DNA of 64,000 bases from Methylophaga thalassica (GTDB taxonomy: Bacteria; Pseudomonadota; Gammaproteobacteria; Nitrosococcales; Methylophagaceae): positions 62,001 to 126,000 of the forward strand of contig NZ_BSND01000013.1 of the NCBI RefSeq assembly GCF_030159795.1, given 5' to 3'. This document shows positions 9,147 through 18,101 of this stretch, one piece after another. The position numbers and the translations under genes were made by a program. How positions within the stretch are numbered: the stretch's first letter is position 1; each line of letters starts with the position of its first letter. The notes under the pieces were generated by a model that made no database searches, was not told the origin of the DNA, and was given only the letters and a program-made list of their open reading frames with translations.

Positions 9147-9542
9147 CTAAAAGGCAGTGATTGCTTTCACACCAATATAGATGGCACTAAATAAACCAAT
9201 CCAAAAAACCAATGAACGATAGGTATCCATATCGAGAATATAAAATAAGGGATGAAAAATTCTACTAAGTAAAAATAAGCCAGCTGGATAACTAAAATCA
9301 GCTAGATTAAGTCCAGAGGCATATGCCAGTAAACTCATAGCAGAAAACAGAGTCAGTGACTCCCAGGCATTATGCTGAGCAGCCATAACACGTGCGCCCA
9401 AGCCGGTCATGTGTGCTTGCTGTGATCTCGGATAATGATTATCAAACTTGCCAAACTGCCTGTAACGGCAATATCCACCTAACATCGCCAGTAACATCGG
9501 CAAAATAGCCACGATAAATAAGACCCATAAAATAAACGGCAT
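9147..9542 (-). CDS. MAPEG family integral membrane protein
   Basis: Four-helix membrane protein of 131 residues of the MAPEG family (membrane-associated proteins in eicosanoid and glutathione metabolism). Visible features are an N-terminal helix (about 3-22), the conserved loop with GLGARVMAAQHNAWESL containing the AxxNxxE-like stretch, and a final helix pair with FLLSRIFHPLFYILDMDTYRS. Bacterial members include glutathione transferase-like proteins, but many have no tested activity. Only four bases separate it from the upstream alpha/beta hydrolase gene on the same strand, so the two are probably cotranscribed. Confidence 0.85.
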   Translation of the reverse strand: MPFILWVLFIVAILPMLLAMLGGYCRYRQFGKFDNHYPRSQQAHMTGLGARVMAAQHNAWESLTLFSAMSLLAYASGLNLADFSYPAGLFLLSRIFHPLFYILDMDTYRSLVFWIGLFSAIYIGVKAITAF

Positions 9543-9546
9543 ACAT

Positions 9547-10569
9547 CTACTCGCTTTGTTTAGAAAATACGGTGTTTAATGCGTTTAATAACGCCTGTTG
9601 AAAACGTTCAGGTTCCTGAATCTGTGGCGAATGACCTAAATCATTAAACAATATCAAATGTGACTCAGGAATCGCTTTTGCCGTTTTTCTGGCTAATACG
9701 GGGTAGTTGCCCAATTGTTTTTTGATATCGTCTGGCACAAAGGCTTTACCGATAGCAGTATTGTCTTTCTCACCAATAAATAGCCATGTCGGCACTGAGA
9801 GCTGATCAAATTCATGTACGACGGGCTGCGTTAAAATCATGTCGTAATGAATAGCAGATAACCAGGCTGAGTCTTCCTTATCCGCCCTATACTGTATCAT
9901 TAGCATATCGACCCACTTCTGATAATCATCACGCCATTGACCCGCGTAGTATGTTTTTTGTTGATAGGCTCTGGCGCGCTTTGTTGTTAGTGTCAGTTGG
10001 TTTTTATACCAGTCTTTAATCGACACATATGGCACACCTTTAGCTAACCAATCTTCCAGACCGATTGGATTAACTAAAAATAAAGCATCAACATTATCCG
10101 GATACAGCAAAGCATAACGTGTTGCCAGCATTCCCCCCATTGAGTGGCCGACAATGACAGCTTTTTCAATACCCAGTTTATTTAATAAATTCCAGCTATT
10201 GGTAGCCAATTGATGAAAGCTGTATTGATAATCAATCGGTTTTGAAGATTTACAAAACCCTATCTGATCCATCGCTATAACCCGATAACCAGCTGCCGCT
10301 AACGCTTTAATTGTCTCCCCCCAGGTGGCAGCACAGAAGTTTTTGCCATGGAACAATACAATCGTTTTCCCATTGGCTTTAGCTGTCGGTTTTACATCCA
10401 TATAAGCCATGTCCAACTGCTTTTTCTGGCTGGAGAGAGGCATAAACTGTACCGGATATGGGTAGTCAAAATTCTCTAATCTAAAGCCCGTTTTATTATT
10501 TGCTGAGACAAAAGAACTGATCAGTAACAGCGTAACAATAAAACTAACTGCACGGCATATCTTCATCAT
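9547..10569 (-). CDS. Exported alpha/beta-hydrolase
   Basis: Serine hydrolase of the alpha/beta fold, 340 residues. A signal peptide is apparent (about 1-24, ending SSFVSA), so the enzyme should act in the periplasm or be anchored to the membrane. The oxyanion HG motif is seen as VLFHGKNFCAATWG, the nucleophile elbow as VGHSMGGML, and the catalytic His near the end as FNDLGHSPQIQEPERF. An acid residue is plausible near FIGEKDNTAIG. This set is typical of broad esterases, epoxide hydrolases or haloperoxidase-like proteins, and the substrate is not predictable. It is followed directly by the MAPEG gene. Confidence 0.88.
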   Translation of the reverse strand: MMKICRAVSFIVTLLLISSFVSANNKTGFRLENFDYPYPVQFMPLSSQKKQLDMAYMDVKPTAKANGKTIVLFHGKNFCAATWGETIKALAAAGYRVIAMDQIGFCKSSKPIDYQYSFHQLATNSWNLLNKLGIEKAVIVGHSMGGMLATRYALLYPDNVDALFLVNPIGLEDWLAKGVPYVSIKDWYKNQLTLTTKRARAYQQKTYYAGQWRDDYQKWVDMLMIQYRADKEDSAWLSAIHYDMILTQPVVHEFDQLSVPTWLFIGEKDNTAIGKAFVPDDIKKQLGNYPVLARKTAKAIPESHLILFNDLGHSPQIQEPERFQQALLNALNTVFSKQSE

Positions 10570-10619
10570 GACTATCTATTTACCTGCTTCTTTGTTGTTT
10601 TGGCTTGTGATCATTAACA

Positions 10620-11087
10620 TTAATGATATTTAGCCGCTGTGATAAAGATATTAAATGACTCACACCAAATCACGACGGCCTGGTAATCTGCCGGATTAAT
10701 ACCTTCTGGTATATCAAGCATAAAGCCATTAAAGGTTCTGACATCACCTATATTTAACATCTTATCTTTATTCGCTAAAAAGTCTGTTTTATTCTCAACA
10801 AACACGGGTGATAAATACAATTTGTAATCAGGGCCTGGAGAAATCTGCCCATCAAACGCTATTTTATTAGCATTAATATATAGCGTACCACTACCGTAAT
10901 GTAGGGCATCACTTCCCTCAAGATCGCGCTCAAACTGACCAGTAAATAATGCTGATGTCGCAACTTGACCAATCTCCGTCATGGACGGTTTATCCGGTTG
11001 TGTCAGTATGGGTAAAGCATAAATACCTAAGGCAAAACCAAGAACCAACATCATTCCATGCGTTATCAGTAATAATAGCTTTTTCAT
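10620..11087 (-). CDS. DM13-domain membrane-anchored protein
   Basis: Protein of 155 residues with an N-terminal membrane segment or uncleaved signal (about 4-27) followed by a DM13 domain (about 45-155). The domain signature is visible in ALHYGSGTLYIN, SPGPDYKLYLSPVFV and the ending AVVIWCESFNIFITAAKY with its conserved Cys. DM13 domains have been proposed to take part in redox or electron-transfer reactions through that cysteine, but biochemical proof is slight. The gene is on the minus strand, 50 bases upstream of the hydrolase. Confidence 0.8.
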   Translation of the reverse strand: MKKLLLLITHGMMLVLGFALGIYALPILTQPDKPSMTEIGQVATSALFTGQFERDLEGSDALHYGSGTLYINANKIAFDGQISPGPDYKLYLSPVFVENKTDFLANKDKMLNIGDVRTFNGFMLDIPEGINPADYQAVVIWCESFNIFITAAKYH

Positions 11088-11110
11088 GGGTTACCCCCCC
11101 CTTGACCACG

Positions 11111-11584
11111 TTACTGTTGTGCAGAAAGCGCTTTTATCTGTCGTTTATTGTTATCTATTTCCTGCTGAAGGCTTTTAAGCTGCTGTACATGCTGCTTAAC
11201 TATCCCACGCATATTTTTCAATAATGCCGGGTCACGAGTGGCGATCATCCCATTTCCTACATCATAGGTTTGATTCTGCAACTCGTCATATCTTGCTTTG
11301 TTTTCTTTTTCCAACGCGATTTTTTGCTTTTGCAATGCCCTGTTTTCTTGCTTGAGCATATTTATCTGGTAAATACGTGAATTTTCGTTATATGCAGCGG
11401 TTAGCTTGTTTTGTTGTTCAATATCTTGTTTCGAAGGTTGGTGAAGTTTGGTTTCGACTTTTTCAGACTGAGCATTACAGGGCTTATCCTGATAATGAAC
11501 TTGTCCATTATCATGACATTTATAAATGTCTGCCTGAACTGCTAATCCAAAACAAAGACTGATTAATAATAAAAGTCGTGACAT
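11111..11584 (-). CDS. DUF4124-domain secreted protein with coiled coil
   Basis: Exported protein of 157 residues. After a signal peptide (about 1-18, ending VQA) comes a short DUF4124 domain (about 19-40, DIYKCHDNGQVHYQDKPC). A long charged, heptad-rich region (about 75-155) is likely to be a coiled coil; the segment around NKARYDELQNQTYDVGNG interrupts it. DUF4124 proteins are widespread in Proteobacteria, periplasmic, and of unknown function. It is the first of the small envelope genes downstream of fbp. Confidence 0.75.
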   Translation of the reverse strand: MSRLLLLISLCFGLAVQADIYKCHDNGQVHYQDKPCNAQSEKVETKLHQPSKQDIEQQNKLTAAYNENSRIYQINMLKQENRALQKQKIALEKENKARYDELQNQTYDVGNGMIATRDPALLKNMRGIVKQHVQQLKSLQQEIDNNKRQIKALSAQQ

Positions 11585-11620
11585 CCATTGCTCCTAAAAT
11601 CCCTTTTATAGCGATAACGC

Positions 11621-12625
11621 TTACTTATGATAGGAAACCACCCTTTCCACTTCATTTTTTGAGCCAAGAAAGACCGGGACACGCTGATGGATAGTTTCTG
11701 GTTGCAGGTCCATAATACGCTGTGTGCCCGTGCTGCTGACACCACCCGCTTGCTCAATGATAAAACTCATCGGATTAGCTTCGTACATCAGGCGTAACTT
11801 TCCTCCCTGCTGTGCAATCCGACTATCAAGTGGATACATAAAAATGCCACCGCGTGTCAAAATGCGATAGACCTCCGCCACCATTGAAGCATTCCAACGC
11901 ATATTGAAATTCTTTTCACGCACACCATCAACACCCTGAACACATTCATCAATATAACGTTTAACAGGCGATTGCCAATAGCGCTGGTTCGACATATTAA
12001 TGGCAAACTCGGCGGTATCCTCAGGAATCTGCATATTGGGATGCGTCAAAATAAACTCGCCGACCTCTCTATCTAAGGTAAAACCATTCACTCCAAAGCC
12101 CGTGGTAAGAATCAGCATCGTGCTCGGACCATACACACAAAATCCAGCGCAAACTTGCTCTGTGCCTTTTTGCAAAAAATGTTCGTGGCTTGGTTTTTTG
12201 ATATCTTCAGGACAGCGTAATACCGAAAAGATGGTACCCACACTCAGATTGATATCGACATTACTGGATCCATCTAACGGGTCAAAACAGAGTAAGTACT
12301 TACCCTTGGGGTAATCGTCAGGAATAGTGATAATGTCATCAATTTCTTCTGACACCATGGCAGCAAGGTGGCCTGTCCAGTTTAAATGCTCAACCACGAC
12401 ATCATTGGTCAGAATATCGAGTTTTTTCTGATGTTCACCCTGCACATTATTGCTGCTGGCATAACCTTCAAGGCCTAAAATACTGCTACGGTTAACCAGA
12501 TTCGCGATTTTTTTACAGGCACTGATAACATCATTTAACAGCCCGGTTAAATCACCTGTAGCGGAAGGATGAGCACGCTGCGTTTCAACAAGGAATTGAT
12601 TAACTGATTGTCCGATATCAGACAT
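11621..12625 (-). CDS. fbp: Class I fructose-1,6-bisphosphatase
   Basis: Hydrolyses fructose 1,6-bisphosphate to fructose 6-phosphate in the cytoplasm. The 334 residues match the class I family length. The metal-binding core is clear: SEEIDDII near residue 92 and the signature [24 protein letters not shown] at about 112-135. The substrate-binding stretch appears as [16 protein letters not shown], with the catalytic-loop region near [19 protein letters not shown]. In a methylotroph this enzyme supports regeneration of sugar phosphates and gluconeogenesis from C1 units. It lies directly downstream of the fhc operon on the same strand, with a terminator between, which suggests functional grouping but a separate transcript. 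Confidence 0.95.
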   Translation of the reverse strand: MSDIGQSVNQFLVETQRAHPSATGDLTGLLNDVISACKKIANLVNRSSILGLEGYASSNNVQGEHQKKLDILTNDVVVEHLNWTGHLAAMVSEEIDDIITIPDDYPKGKYLLCFDPLDGSSNVDINLSVGTIFSVLRCPEDIKKPSHEHFLQKGTEQVCAGFCVYGPSTMLILTTGFGVNGFTLDREVGEFILTHPNMQIPEDTAEFAINMSNQRYWQSPVKRYIDECVQGVDGVREKNFNMRWNASMVAEVYRILTRGGIFMYPLDSRIAQQGGKLRLMYEANPMSFIIEQAGGVSSTGTQRIMDLQPETIHQRVPVFLGSKNEVERVVSYHK

Positions 12626-12680
12626 AGAAACGTCTCCGTTATTAACACATTAAAGCTATCACCATTTCTAACACGGAGAG

Positions 12681-12712
12681 AAAAGAAACCCGGCCTGAAG
12701 CCGGGTTTTTAA
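12681..12712 (-). terminator. Rho-independent terminator of the fhc operon
   Basis: An 8-9 bp GC-rich stem (AACCCGGC paired with GCCGGGTT, 5-base loop) starts a few bases past the fhcC stop codon. On the minus strand it is followed by TTTCTTTT. It should separate fhcBADC transcription from fbp. Confidence 0.8.
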
Positions 12713-12715
12713 GGT

Positions 12716-13531
12716 TTAAATTTTAATTAAAATCTCACCCATGCCTATACCGGAAACATCACCAGCATAACGTTGAACACGTGAAAAAGGTTCAATTTCA
12801 GCAAATTTGGTATCAAACTTTTTAAATGACGCAAACATCAGCGGCAGAAAGGCTAATGTATGTGAACCACAGTCATTAAAGTTAGCAGAAATACCTTGTT
12901 CCGGTGCTGATGTCAGTAATAAAGTGCCGCGTTTCATCGCGTAACCAAAATGCTTACCGACTTTTCCTAACACAGCAATCGTGCCAGACACCATTCTTGA
13001 ACCACAGTAATCACCGGCATTACCTTCAATGAAGATGTACCCACGACGCATATGATCACCGGTTCGTGCACCTGTATTACCTGTCACGATCACGGTACCA
13101 CCAGTCATGCCATTTTTATAACCAATGCGTGCACCACCCAGGAAATCACCGGCATTACCATTAATTTTAATGGTGCCACCTTTCATTTCACAGGCTGTAT
13201 AAACCCCGGTGTTGCCGTTAATAACGATATCACCAGCTGCCATAAACTGACCAAGATAAGCCCCGGCATCACCATCAACCGTGATTTTACCCGTAGCCAT
13301 GGCATGACCTATATGGTCCAGTTTGTCTGTAGCCTTAGCAAAATGAATATTCGCGACATCCTCACCTTGAATATCAAAAATTTCATCGGTACGGACTTTT
13401 TGATTACCGACAACTAAGGTGATCGCTGCAATCTCAGCAGCTGTTTTATCAGCCAGTTTATCCGCTGTTAATGGTGAACAATCCACCCGCTGTGCAGGTG
13501 ACGTTTTTAACGTGAATGTTAATGCACTCAT
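12716..13531 (-). CDS. fhcC: Formylmethanofuran formyltransferase/hydrolase complex subunit C
   Basis: Subunit C of the bacterial formyltransferase/hydrolase complex, which releases formate from formyl-methanofuran during C1 oxidation. The 271 residues consist largely of glycine-rich repeats forming a beta-helix (for example MAAGDIVINGNTGVYTACEM, GGTIKINGNAGDFLGG, RRGYIFIEGNAGDYCGSRM). This is the same fold as the C-terminal domain of glutamate synthase and archaeal FwdC/FmdC. The start overlaps the end of fhcD by four bases (ATGA), indicating translational coupling. It is the last gene of the fhcB-A-D-C operon and is followed by a terminator. Confidence 0.95.
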   Translation of the reverse strand: MSALTFTLKTSPAQRVDCSPLTADKLADKTAAEIAAITLVVGNQKVRTDEIFDIQGEDVANIHFAKATDKLDHIGHAMATGKITVDGDAGAYLGQFMAAGDIVINGNTGVYTACEMKGGTIKINGNAGDFLGGARIGYKNGMTGGTVIVTGNTGARTGDHMRRGYIFIEGNAGDYCGSRMVSGTIAVLGKVGKHFGYAMKRGTLLLTSAPEQGISANFNDCGSHTLAFLPLMFASFKKFDTKFAEIEPFSRVQRYAGDVSGIGMGEILIKI

Positions 13532-14427
13532 GCCATGATCTCCTGCAAGTGGAAGTGATATGGGCCTAATTTACCGCCGTAGTTACCCGCACTGATTCGA
13601 CGAATACCGTTTTCAGCGCCCAAGTTACACACAGCTTGAATACCCACTCGCATCGCTTTATCAATATCTTCTTTGGTTAGGCCGTCAATAACAATTTCCA
13701 TGACCGATTCAACTTCTGGTGATAAATCACTCTTAGTCTGACCTTTCAGGGTCGGGCAGAAGGCATCATTGGTCGATGCGTTTAAGGCTTTAAATTTAGA
13801 GCCCACTTTAGAACCGGACCGTACAACCCCACCAGGGAAAGGCATGATGACGTTCGGAATTTTTCTCATCTCTTCGATAGCCGCTTCACAGGCAGCTAAA
13901 GCCTGAGCTTGTGATTCTGCCAATACCAGGAAGTTACCACCACCGACCGAGTCATGCACACCGGTTTTTTCCTGTGTTAAAAATTCACCATCCATCACAG
14001 GAATACGCCAGTAGCGTTTGCCATCAATCATTTTTGAAATCTGGAAACCATCACCGAAATAACGCAGGTTTTGACCTAGAGCAATTTCTTTTTCGCTGTT
14101 ATCCAGACCAGAAAATAAGGCTGAAGTCGGTGAAGTCAAAATACATTGGCCAGCACGTGTTTCTACTTGTTTTGCAAGGCCTTTACCGCCCATAGCAAAG
14201 ATAAGCACAGAGACGCCTGGGCGACCATCTGGTGTTTCACTTGGATCCAATTCACGCTCAATACCCGCTTCACAACCACAGGCAATAACAGAGGTAGCAA
14301 AGCCGGTAAATGCCTGTGCCGAAATCATGGCCCACTTGGCATTTAATGCCGTAATAATCAGCCGAGTGCCTTTCATCGGAAAAGCTTCAGCAAACGTCTC
14401 GTCTATAGTGACGCCGTTGATAATCAT
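13528..14427 (-). CDS. fhcD: Formylmethanofuran--tetrahydromethanopterin formyltransferase
   Basis: Transfers the formyl group between N5-formyl-tetrahydromethanopterin and methanofuran; in methylotrophs it works within the Fhc complex in the direction of formate. The 299 residues match the Ftr family (about 297). Recognisable segments include the N-terminus MIINGVTIDETFAEAFPMKG, the GGKGLAKQVETRAGQC loop, PFPGGVVRSGSKVGSKF, and the end ISAGNYGGKLGPYHFHLQEI. Both junctions are four-base overlaps, with fhcA upstream and fhcC downstream, the organisation known from Methylorubrum and other tetrahydromethanopterin-using methylotrophs. Confidence 0.96.
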   Translation of the reverse strand: MIINGVTIDETFAEAFPMKGTRLIITALNAKWAMISAQAFTGFATSVIACGCEAGIERELDPSETPDGRPGVSVLIFAMGGKGLAKQVETRAGQCILTSPTSALFSGLDNSEKEIALGQNLRYFGDGFQISKMIDGKRYWRIPVMDGEFLTQEKTGVHDSVGGGNFLVLAESQAQALAACEAAIEEMRKIPNVIMPFPGGVVRSGSKVGSKFKALNASTNDAFCPTLKGQTKSDLSPEVESVMEIVIDGLTKEDIDKAMRVGIQAVCNLGAENGIRRISAGNYGGKLGPYHFHLQEIMA

Positions 14428-16091
14428 AACTTGCCTCCTTTTTTCAACGGCTGTACGGTCAAGCTTCCGCGGCCATCATCCACGATTTCATCATCACTGA
14501 TTTTGAAGTTACCCATCGTCATGGTGTGATATTTATCGAAGTATTCTTTTAATGGTTTTTCAATGCCTTTGTCGTATTCAGGTTTGACCACATGAGTCGT
14601 CCCCCAGGTGACTTTAACCAGCTCACCATTTTTCACAACGATATTGCCATCTTTAAACACATAATCCGGTGAAGTGAACATTTTTTCACGATCAGCATGA
14701 TCGGTATACACGGTGATATCCGCTGCAGCGCCTACACCTAAATGACCACGATCAGACAAACCGACCAGTTTTGCTGCACCGGCACGCGTCATAATCGCAA
14801 TATCGTAAAGACTGTATTCGCGATCTAAAGACGCTAAATGCGTGGCATTTTGTGCTTCCGGATGCAGGGTAGACAGCATATCGTTACGGAATGATTTATC
14901 CATCAACAACTTAATCAAATGAGGATAGCTGGTAAAAGGTGCACCATTCGGGTGGTCTGTGGTCAGGAATATGCGCCATGGATCATCCACCATCAGGAAG
15001 GTTTCCAGACCAATCATCCACTGCAAAGCATTCACAAAACTTTGATCTTTATATTTGAACGGTACAACACCACAACCACCATCACATTCAATATCCATAC
15101 ACACCCATTTATTGGGGTGGGCATGTTTGCTGCCATCAAACTGACGCATATTATCGCCAGAGGCAGTGACTGTCTGGCCAAACAGAATCTGACCCACGTC
15201 GACGGTGATATTTTTGTTTCTGTTAATCGCTTCTGCAATCTCTGCAGCACCGGATGAGAATTTAAAGTCACCTTCTGTGCCATAACTATGGAACTGAATA
15301 TGGGTTAGATGCATCGGCAGGCCTTCAATACCTTGAATAGTATCGAGGGTAGTATCTTTATTTCCTGGCACACCAAGATTACAACCATGTACGTGTAATG
15401 GATGAGGAACACCCAGTTCCGTCACCGCACGAGATAGGCGTTGTAGAATCTCACGTGGAGAAACGTTATAAAAACTATTTTTCTCATCCAGATCCAACTT
15501 ACGTTGATTGAATTTGAATGCGTTAATACCGCCAGGATTAACCACTTTCAGACCAATCGCCTGACTGTGAGTTAATGTCCAGGCAACATAGTTATTAATC
15601 GCTTCCTGATCTTCATTGGCTGCCATCATGCGTAACAGGAAGTCATCACTTCCCAGCATGGCATAACCACCTTTATCAATAATCGGTGTGTCATGCATTT
15701 CCATATGTGCCTGGCGAGCATTAACTGGCATCACCGCAGGCTCAAAACCGGCTGTGTAACCCATTTCGGCATAACGATAACCAGTGGTTAATGTGCTTGG
15801 TGCAGCATGGCCACAACCACTTCGCATTAACTCGGTACGTTCAATTAATGATTCCGCATGATCTTCCGGCAACATGGTACGGGCAATATTGACCTTACCA
15901 CCACCAATATGGGTGTGCATATCAATCGCACCCGACATAATGACTTTGCCACGAACATCAATTTCTTCATCAACTTTACCATCCGCCGGTGCATCAACGA
16001 TGCGACCATCACGGATATAAATATCTCTCACCACATCATTTTGCCCATGTTCTGGGTCAAAAATGCGTCCACCTGTTAATTTAGTCAGCAT
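14424..16091 (-). CDS. fhcA: Formylmethanofuran formyltransferase/hydrolase complex subunit A
   Basis: Zinc amidohydrolase subunit that hydrolyses formyl-methanofuran to methanofuran and formate, 555 residues. The metal-binding HxH motif of the amidohydrolase fold is at about residues 59-61 (GAIDMHTHIGGGKVN). Other histidines follow in PHPLHVHGCNLG and LTHIQFHSYGTEG, and the DDPWRIFLTTDHPNGAPF segment carries the conserved Asp and His. I chose the ATG at 16091 because ACGGAG precedes it by 7 bases. A start at 16121 would add ten basic residues and overlap fhcB by 17 bases. Archaeal FwdA/FmdA is the homologue. Confidence 0.95.
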   Translation of the reverse strand: MLTKLTGGRIFDPEHGQNDVVRDIYIRDGRIVDAPADGKVDEEIDVRGKVIMSGAIDMHTHIGGGKVNIARTMLPEDHAESLIERTELMRSGCGHAAPSTLTTGYRYAEMGYTAGFEPAVMPVNARQAHMEMHDTPIIDKGGYAMLGSDDFLLRMMAANEDQEAINNYVAWTLTHSQAIGLKVVNPGGINAFKFNQRKLDLDEKNSFYNVSPREILQRLSRAVTELGVPHPLHVHGCNLGVPGNKDTTLDTIQGIEGLPMHLTHIQFHSYGTEGDFKFSSGAAEIAEAINRNKNITVDVGQILFGQTVTASGDNMRQFDGSKHAHPNKWVCMDIECDGGCGVVPFKYKDQSFVNALQWMIGLETFLMVDDPWRIFLTTDHPNGAPFTSYPHLIKLLMDKSFRNDMLSTLHPEAQNATHLASLDREYSLYDIAIMTRAGAAKLVGLSDRGHLGVGAAADITVYTDHADREKMFTSPDYVFKDGNIVVKNGELVKVTWGTTHVVKPEYDKGIEKPLKEYFDKYHTMTMGNFKISDDEIVDDGRGSLTVQPLKKGGKL

Positions 16092-16104
16092 ATTTTTTCT
16101 CCGT

Positions 16105-17379
16105 TTACAGGGCTTTCTCAACAGCAGTCAGCACGTCATAAGTGCTTGGCAAGCCACTGTCACGTAATTTTTTGAGTGGTAGTGACACAGAACTATCACA
16201 GCGGAAAGTACGACCGACATGATCAATACCAGGAACACCCACCGGGATAAAGACTTCAGGCTCATTATCAAATGTCATACCAGAGCGGCCTAAAACAATT
16301 GTTGGTGCGTCTGTTTTTGGTGGCGTTAATTGGGTATTGAAACTGGAAATCCACACCAGACAATCCACCTCGCCTTCATCCAACATGCGTTGTCCACGGT
16401 TCAAATACGGATCATAGTCGGGCATATTTCGACTGAAGCTGGTTCGCATTGGGTAACCTGCCTGCCAGGATGACACAGCATTCACCGTTGTATCACCATC
16501 CTTACCGCCTAACATCAAACCATTGCAGCGTGTTTTTTCATTGACCTCTTTGATCATTTCACACAGGTTTTGAATAGTGGCTTCAGCATGATCCATGCTC
16601 ATTTCAGAACCAGACCAGGTCAGAACAGAATATTTAGCAGCTTTAATTTTTTCAGCCAAATTGGCAAGTTCTGATACAGCAATACCACCAACGGTTTCAG
16701 CCTGAACAGATTTACCTTTTACCAGAGCACGTAATACTGAAATCACCTCGGGTAAATCATCTGTATCGCAAGGCAGAACAGCTGCTTTTTTACCTGCTGG
16801 TGAAGTAGAAGCATCACCTGAAGGCGCCTTACCTAGATAAATCACTTCTCGAGATTCAATATCCTGGCCGAACATACTTTCTTGTGGCCAAACCATGCGT
16901 TCATAAAAACGGGGAAAGCCTTTTTCAATATCACTACCGACAACGATAAGTAAATCTACACGATTTCTGACTTCGGTCAGCGTGGTTGTCATATAGCCGG
17001 TGTCTTGCAGCACCAGAATATTTTTAAAGGCATTATCAGAATAAAAACTGTCGACTGTTGCCCGTGTCGCATCAGCCACGGCCATCGCTGCACGAGCACC
17101 GTTTAAATCAGTAGCCATACCACTAATCAGCGGCTGTTTGCTTGATTTCAGCAAACTCGCGATATGGTTAACTGCTTGTTCAAATGAAACATCCTGACCT
17201 TTTATTCGTGGTGAAAGATCGGTTATCGGTGTCTCAAAGCCTGGTTTGGTGACCGCATCGCCATTTTCTTTCACCGTGACAGTATTGCCTTTAACTTCAA
17301 TGACTAAATCATCGGAAGCAATACCACAAAAAGGACTCACTACATCTTCAAAGATGTGAGCTGCTGTATTGTCCGTCAT
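16105..17379 (-). CDS. fhcB: Formylmethanofuran formyltransferase/hydrolase complex subunit B
   Basis: Subunit B of the Fhc complex, homologous to the molybdopterin-binding FwdB/FmdB subunit of archaeal formylmethanofuran dehydrogenase. At 424 residues it is close to the family length. The N-terminus has VVSPFCGIASDDLVIEVKGN, and the later Rossmann-like region contains VLTWSGSEMSMDHAEATIQN and LVWISSFNTQLTPPKTDAPT. In bacterial Fhc the B subunit is thought to have lost dehydrogenase chemistry, so the complex hydrolyses rather than oxidises (family knowledge, not visible here). It is the first gene of the operon; AGGA lies 7 bases before its ATG. About 100 bases separate it from the SPOR gene. 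Confidence 0.94.
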   Translation of the reverse strand: MTDNTAAHIFEDVVSPFCGIASDDLVIEVKGNTVTVKENGDAVTKPGFETPITDLSPRIKGQDVSFEQAVNHIASLLKSSKQPLISGMATDLNGARAAMAVADATRATVDSFYSDNAFKNILVLQDTGYMTTTLTEVRNRVDLLIVVGSDIEKGFPRFYERMVWPQESMFGQDIESREVIYLGKAPSGDASTSPAGKKAAVLPCDTDDLPEVISVLRALVKGKSVQAETVGGIAVSELANLAEKIKAAKYSVLTWSGSEMSMDHAEATIQNLCEMIKEVNEKTRCNGLMLGGKDGDTTVNAVSSWQAGYPMRTSFSRNMPDYDPYLNRGQRMLDEGEVDCLVWISSFNTQLTPPKTDAPTIVLGRSGMTFDNEPEVFIPVGVPGIDHVGRTFRCDSSVSLPLKKLRDSGLPSTYDVLTAVEKAL

Positions 17380-17481
17380 GTCGGTGTCCTCAATTACTCA
17401 AATTACAAAACTGAAATCAGTAGCGCTTGATAATAAACAGCCGGGACCATGACAGTCACGAATTAATTCAACTTTCTATTA

Positions 17482-18090
17482 TCAATTATGTTTGGCTCGC
17501 AAAAGTAGTGAGTCAATATTGTTATCACGTAACTGCTTCTGCAATGCATCAGCTTTACTACGCCCAGCAATAGGACCCACCTGAACGCGATGCCACGTAT
17601 CTTTATTGTCTATAGTAACGCTCTGAACTTTAGACTCAATACCTAATAAGGCTAATTTGGCCCTGAAACCATCAGCGTCACTTGCCCGCTTGAACGAGCC
17701 AACTTGCAACATATAACTGACATCAGCTTCAGCAGAGGGTTGCGTTTCACTGCCCGTTTCACTACCAATAGTGGCTTCTGCTGCATCTGAGTCATCAGAA
17801 GGCGAAGTCACGATAGGCTGAGAACCCTGATTTTTTTTATCCACCATGACTTCCATCTCAGGAAGTAAGGTATAAAAATCAAATGTGGGTTCCACCCCTT
17901 CTTTTTTTGCAGGCTTTTGTTTTTGCTTCGACTCGGTTGTTTTTACACTGCCAGACTTATCTGCTGGAACATTATCTTTGAGATGCAATAAAAACATCAC
18001 AAATGCGCCTACAGCAAAGCTCAATAACATCGGCCCCCATGGCAGGGAGCGTGATGATGAATCGTTACGTGTATTTCTTTTTGCCGCCAA
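17482..18090 (-). CDS. SPOR-domain membrane protein
   Basis: Bitopic inner-membrane protein of 202 residues: a short basic cytoplasmic head (AAKRNTRNDSSSRS), one membrane segment (about 19-38, PMLLSFAVGAFVMFLLHL), a low-complexity Lys/Glu/Ser linker, and a C-terminal SPOR domain (about 125-200, YMLQVGSFKRASDADGFRAK and WHRVQVGPIAGRSKADAL). SPOR domains bind denuded peptidoglycan at division septa, so a cell-division or envelope role is likely. The argS-SPOR order is conserved in several gammaproteobacteria (Pseudomonas has the same arrangement). Only 11 bases separate it from argS, so it probably shares the argS transcript. Confidence 0.88.
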   Translation of the reverse strand: MAAKRNTRNDSSSRSLPWGPMLLSFAVGAFVMFLLHLKDNVPADKSGSVKTTESKQKQKPAKKEGVEPTFDFYTLLPEMEVMVDKKNQGSQPIVTSPSDDSDAAEATIGSETGSETQPSAEADVSYMLQVGSFKRASDADGFRAKLALLGIESKVQSVTIDNKDTWHRVQVGPIAGRSKADALQKQLRDNNIDSLLLRAKHN

Positions 18091-18101
18091 TGTTCAACCT
18101 C

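Noticed and set aside
12772-12790. CACGTG in fhcC considered as parS
   Set aside because: Only the right half resembles the consensus; the left arm is unrelated.
15447-15464. CACGTG palindrome in fhcA considered as parS
   Set aside because: Arms (TCTCACGTGGAGA) do not match the GTT(T/C)-(A/G)AAC pattern.
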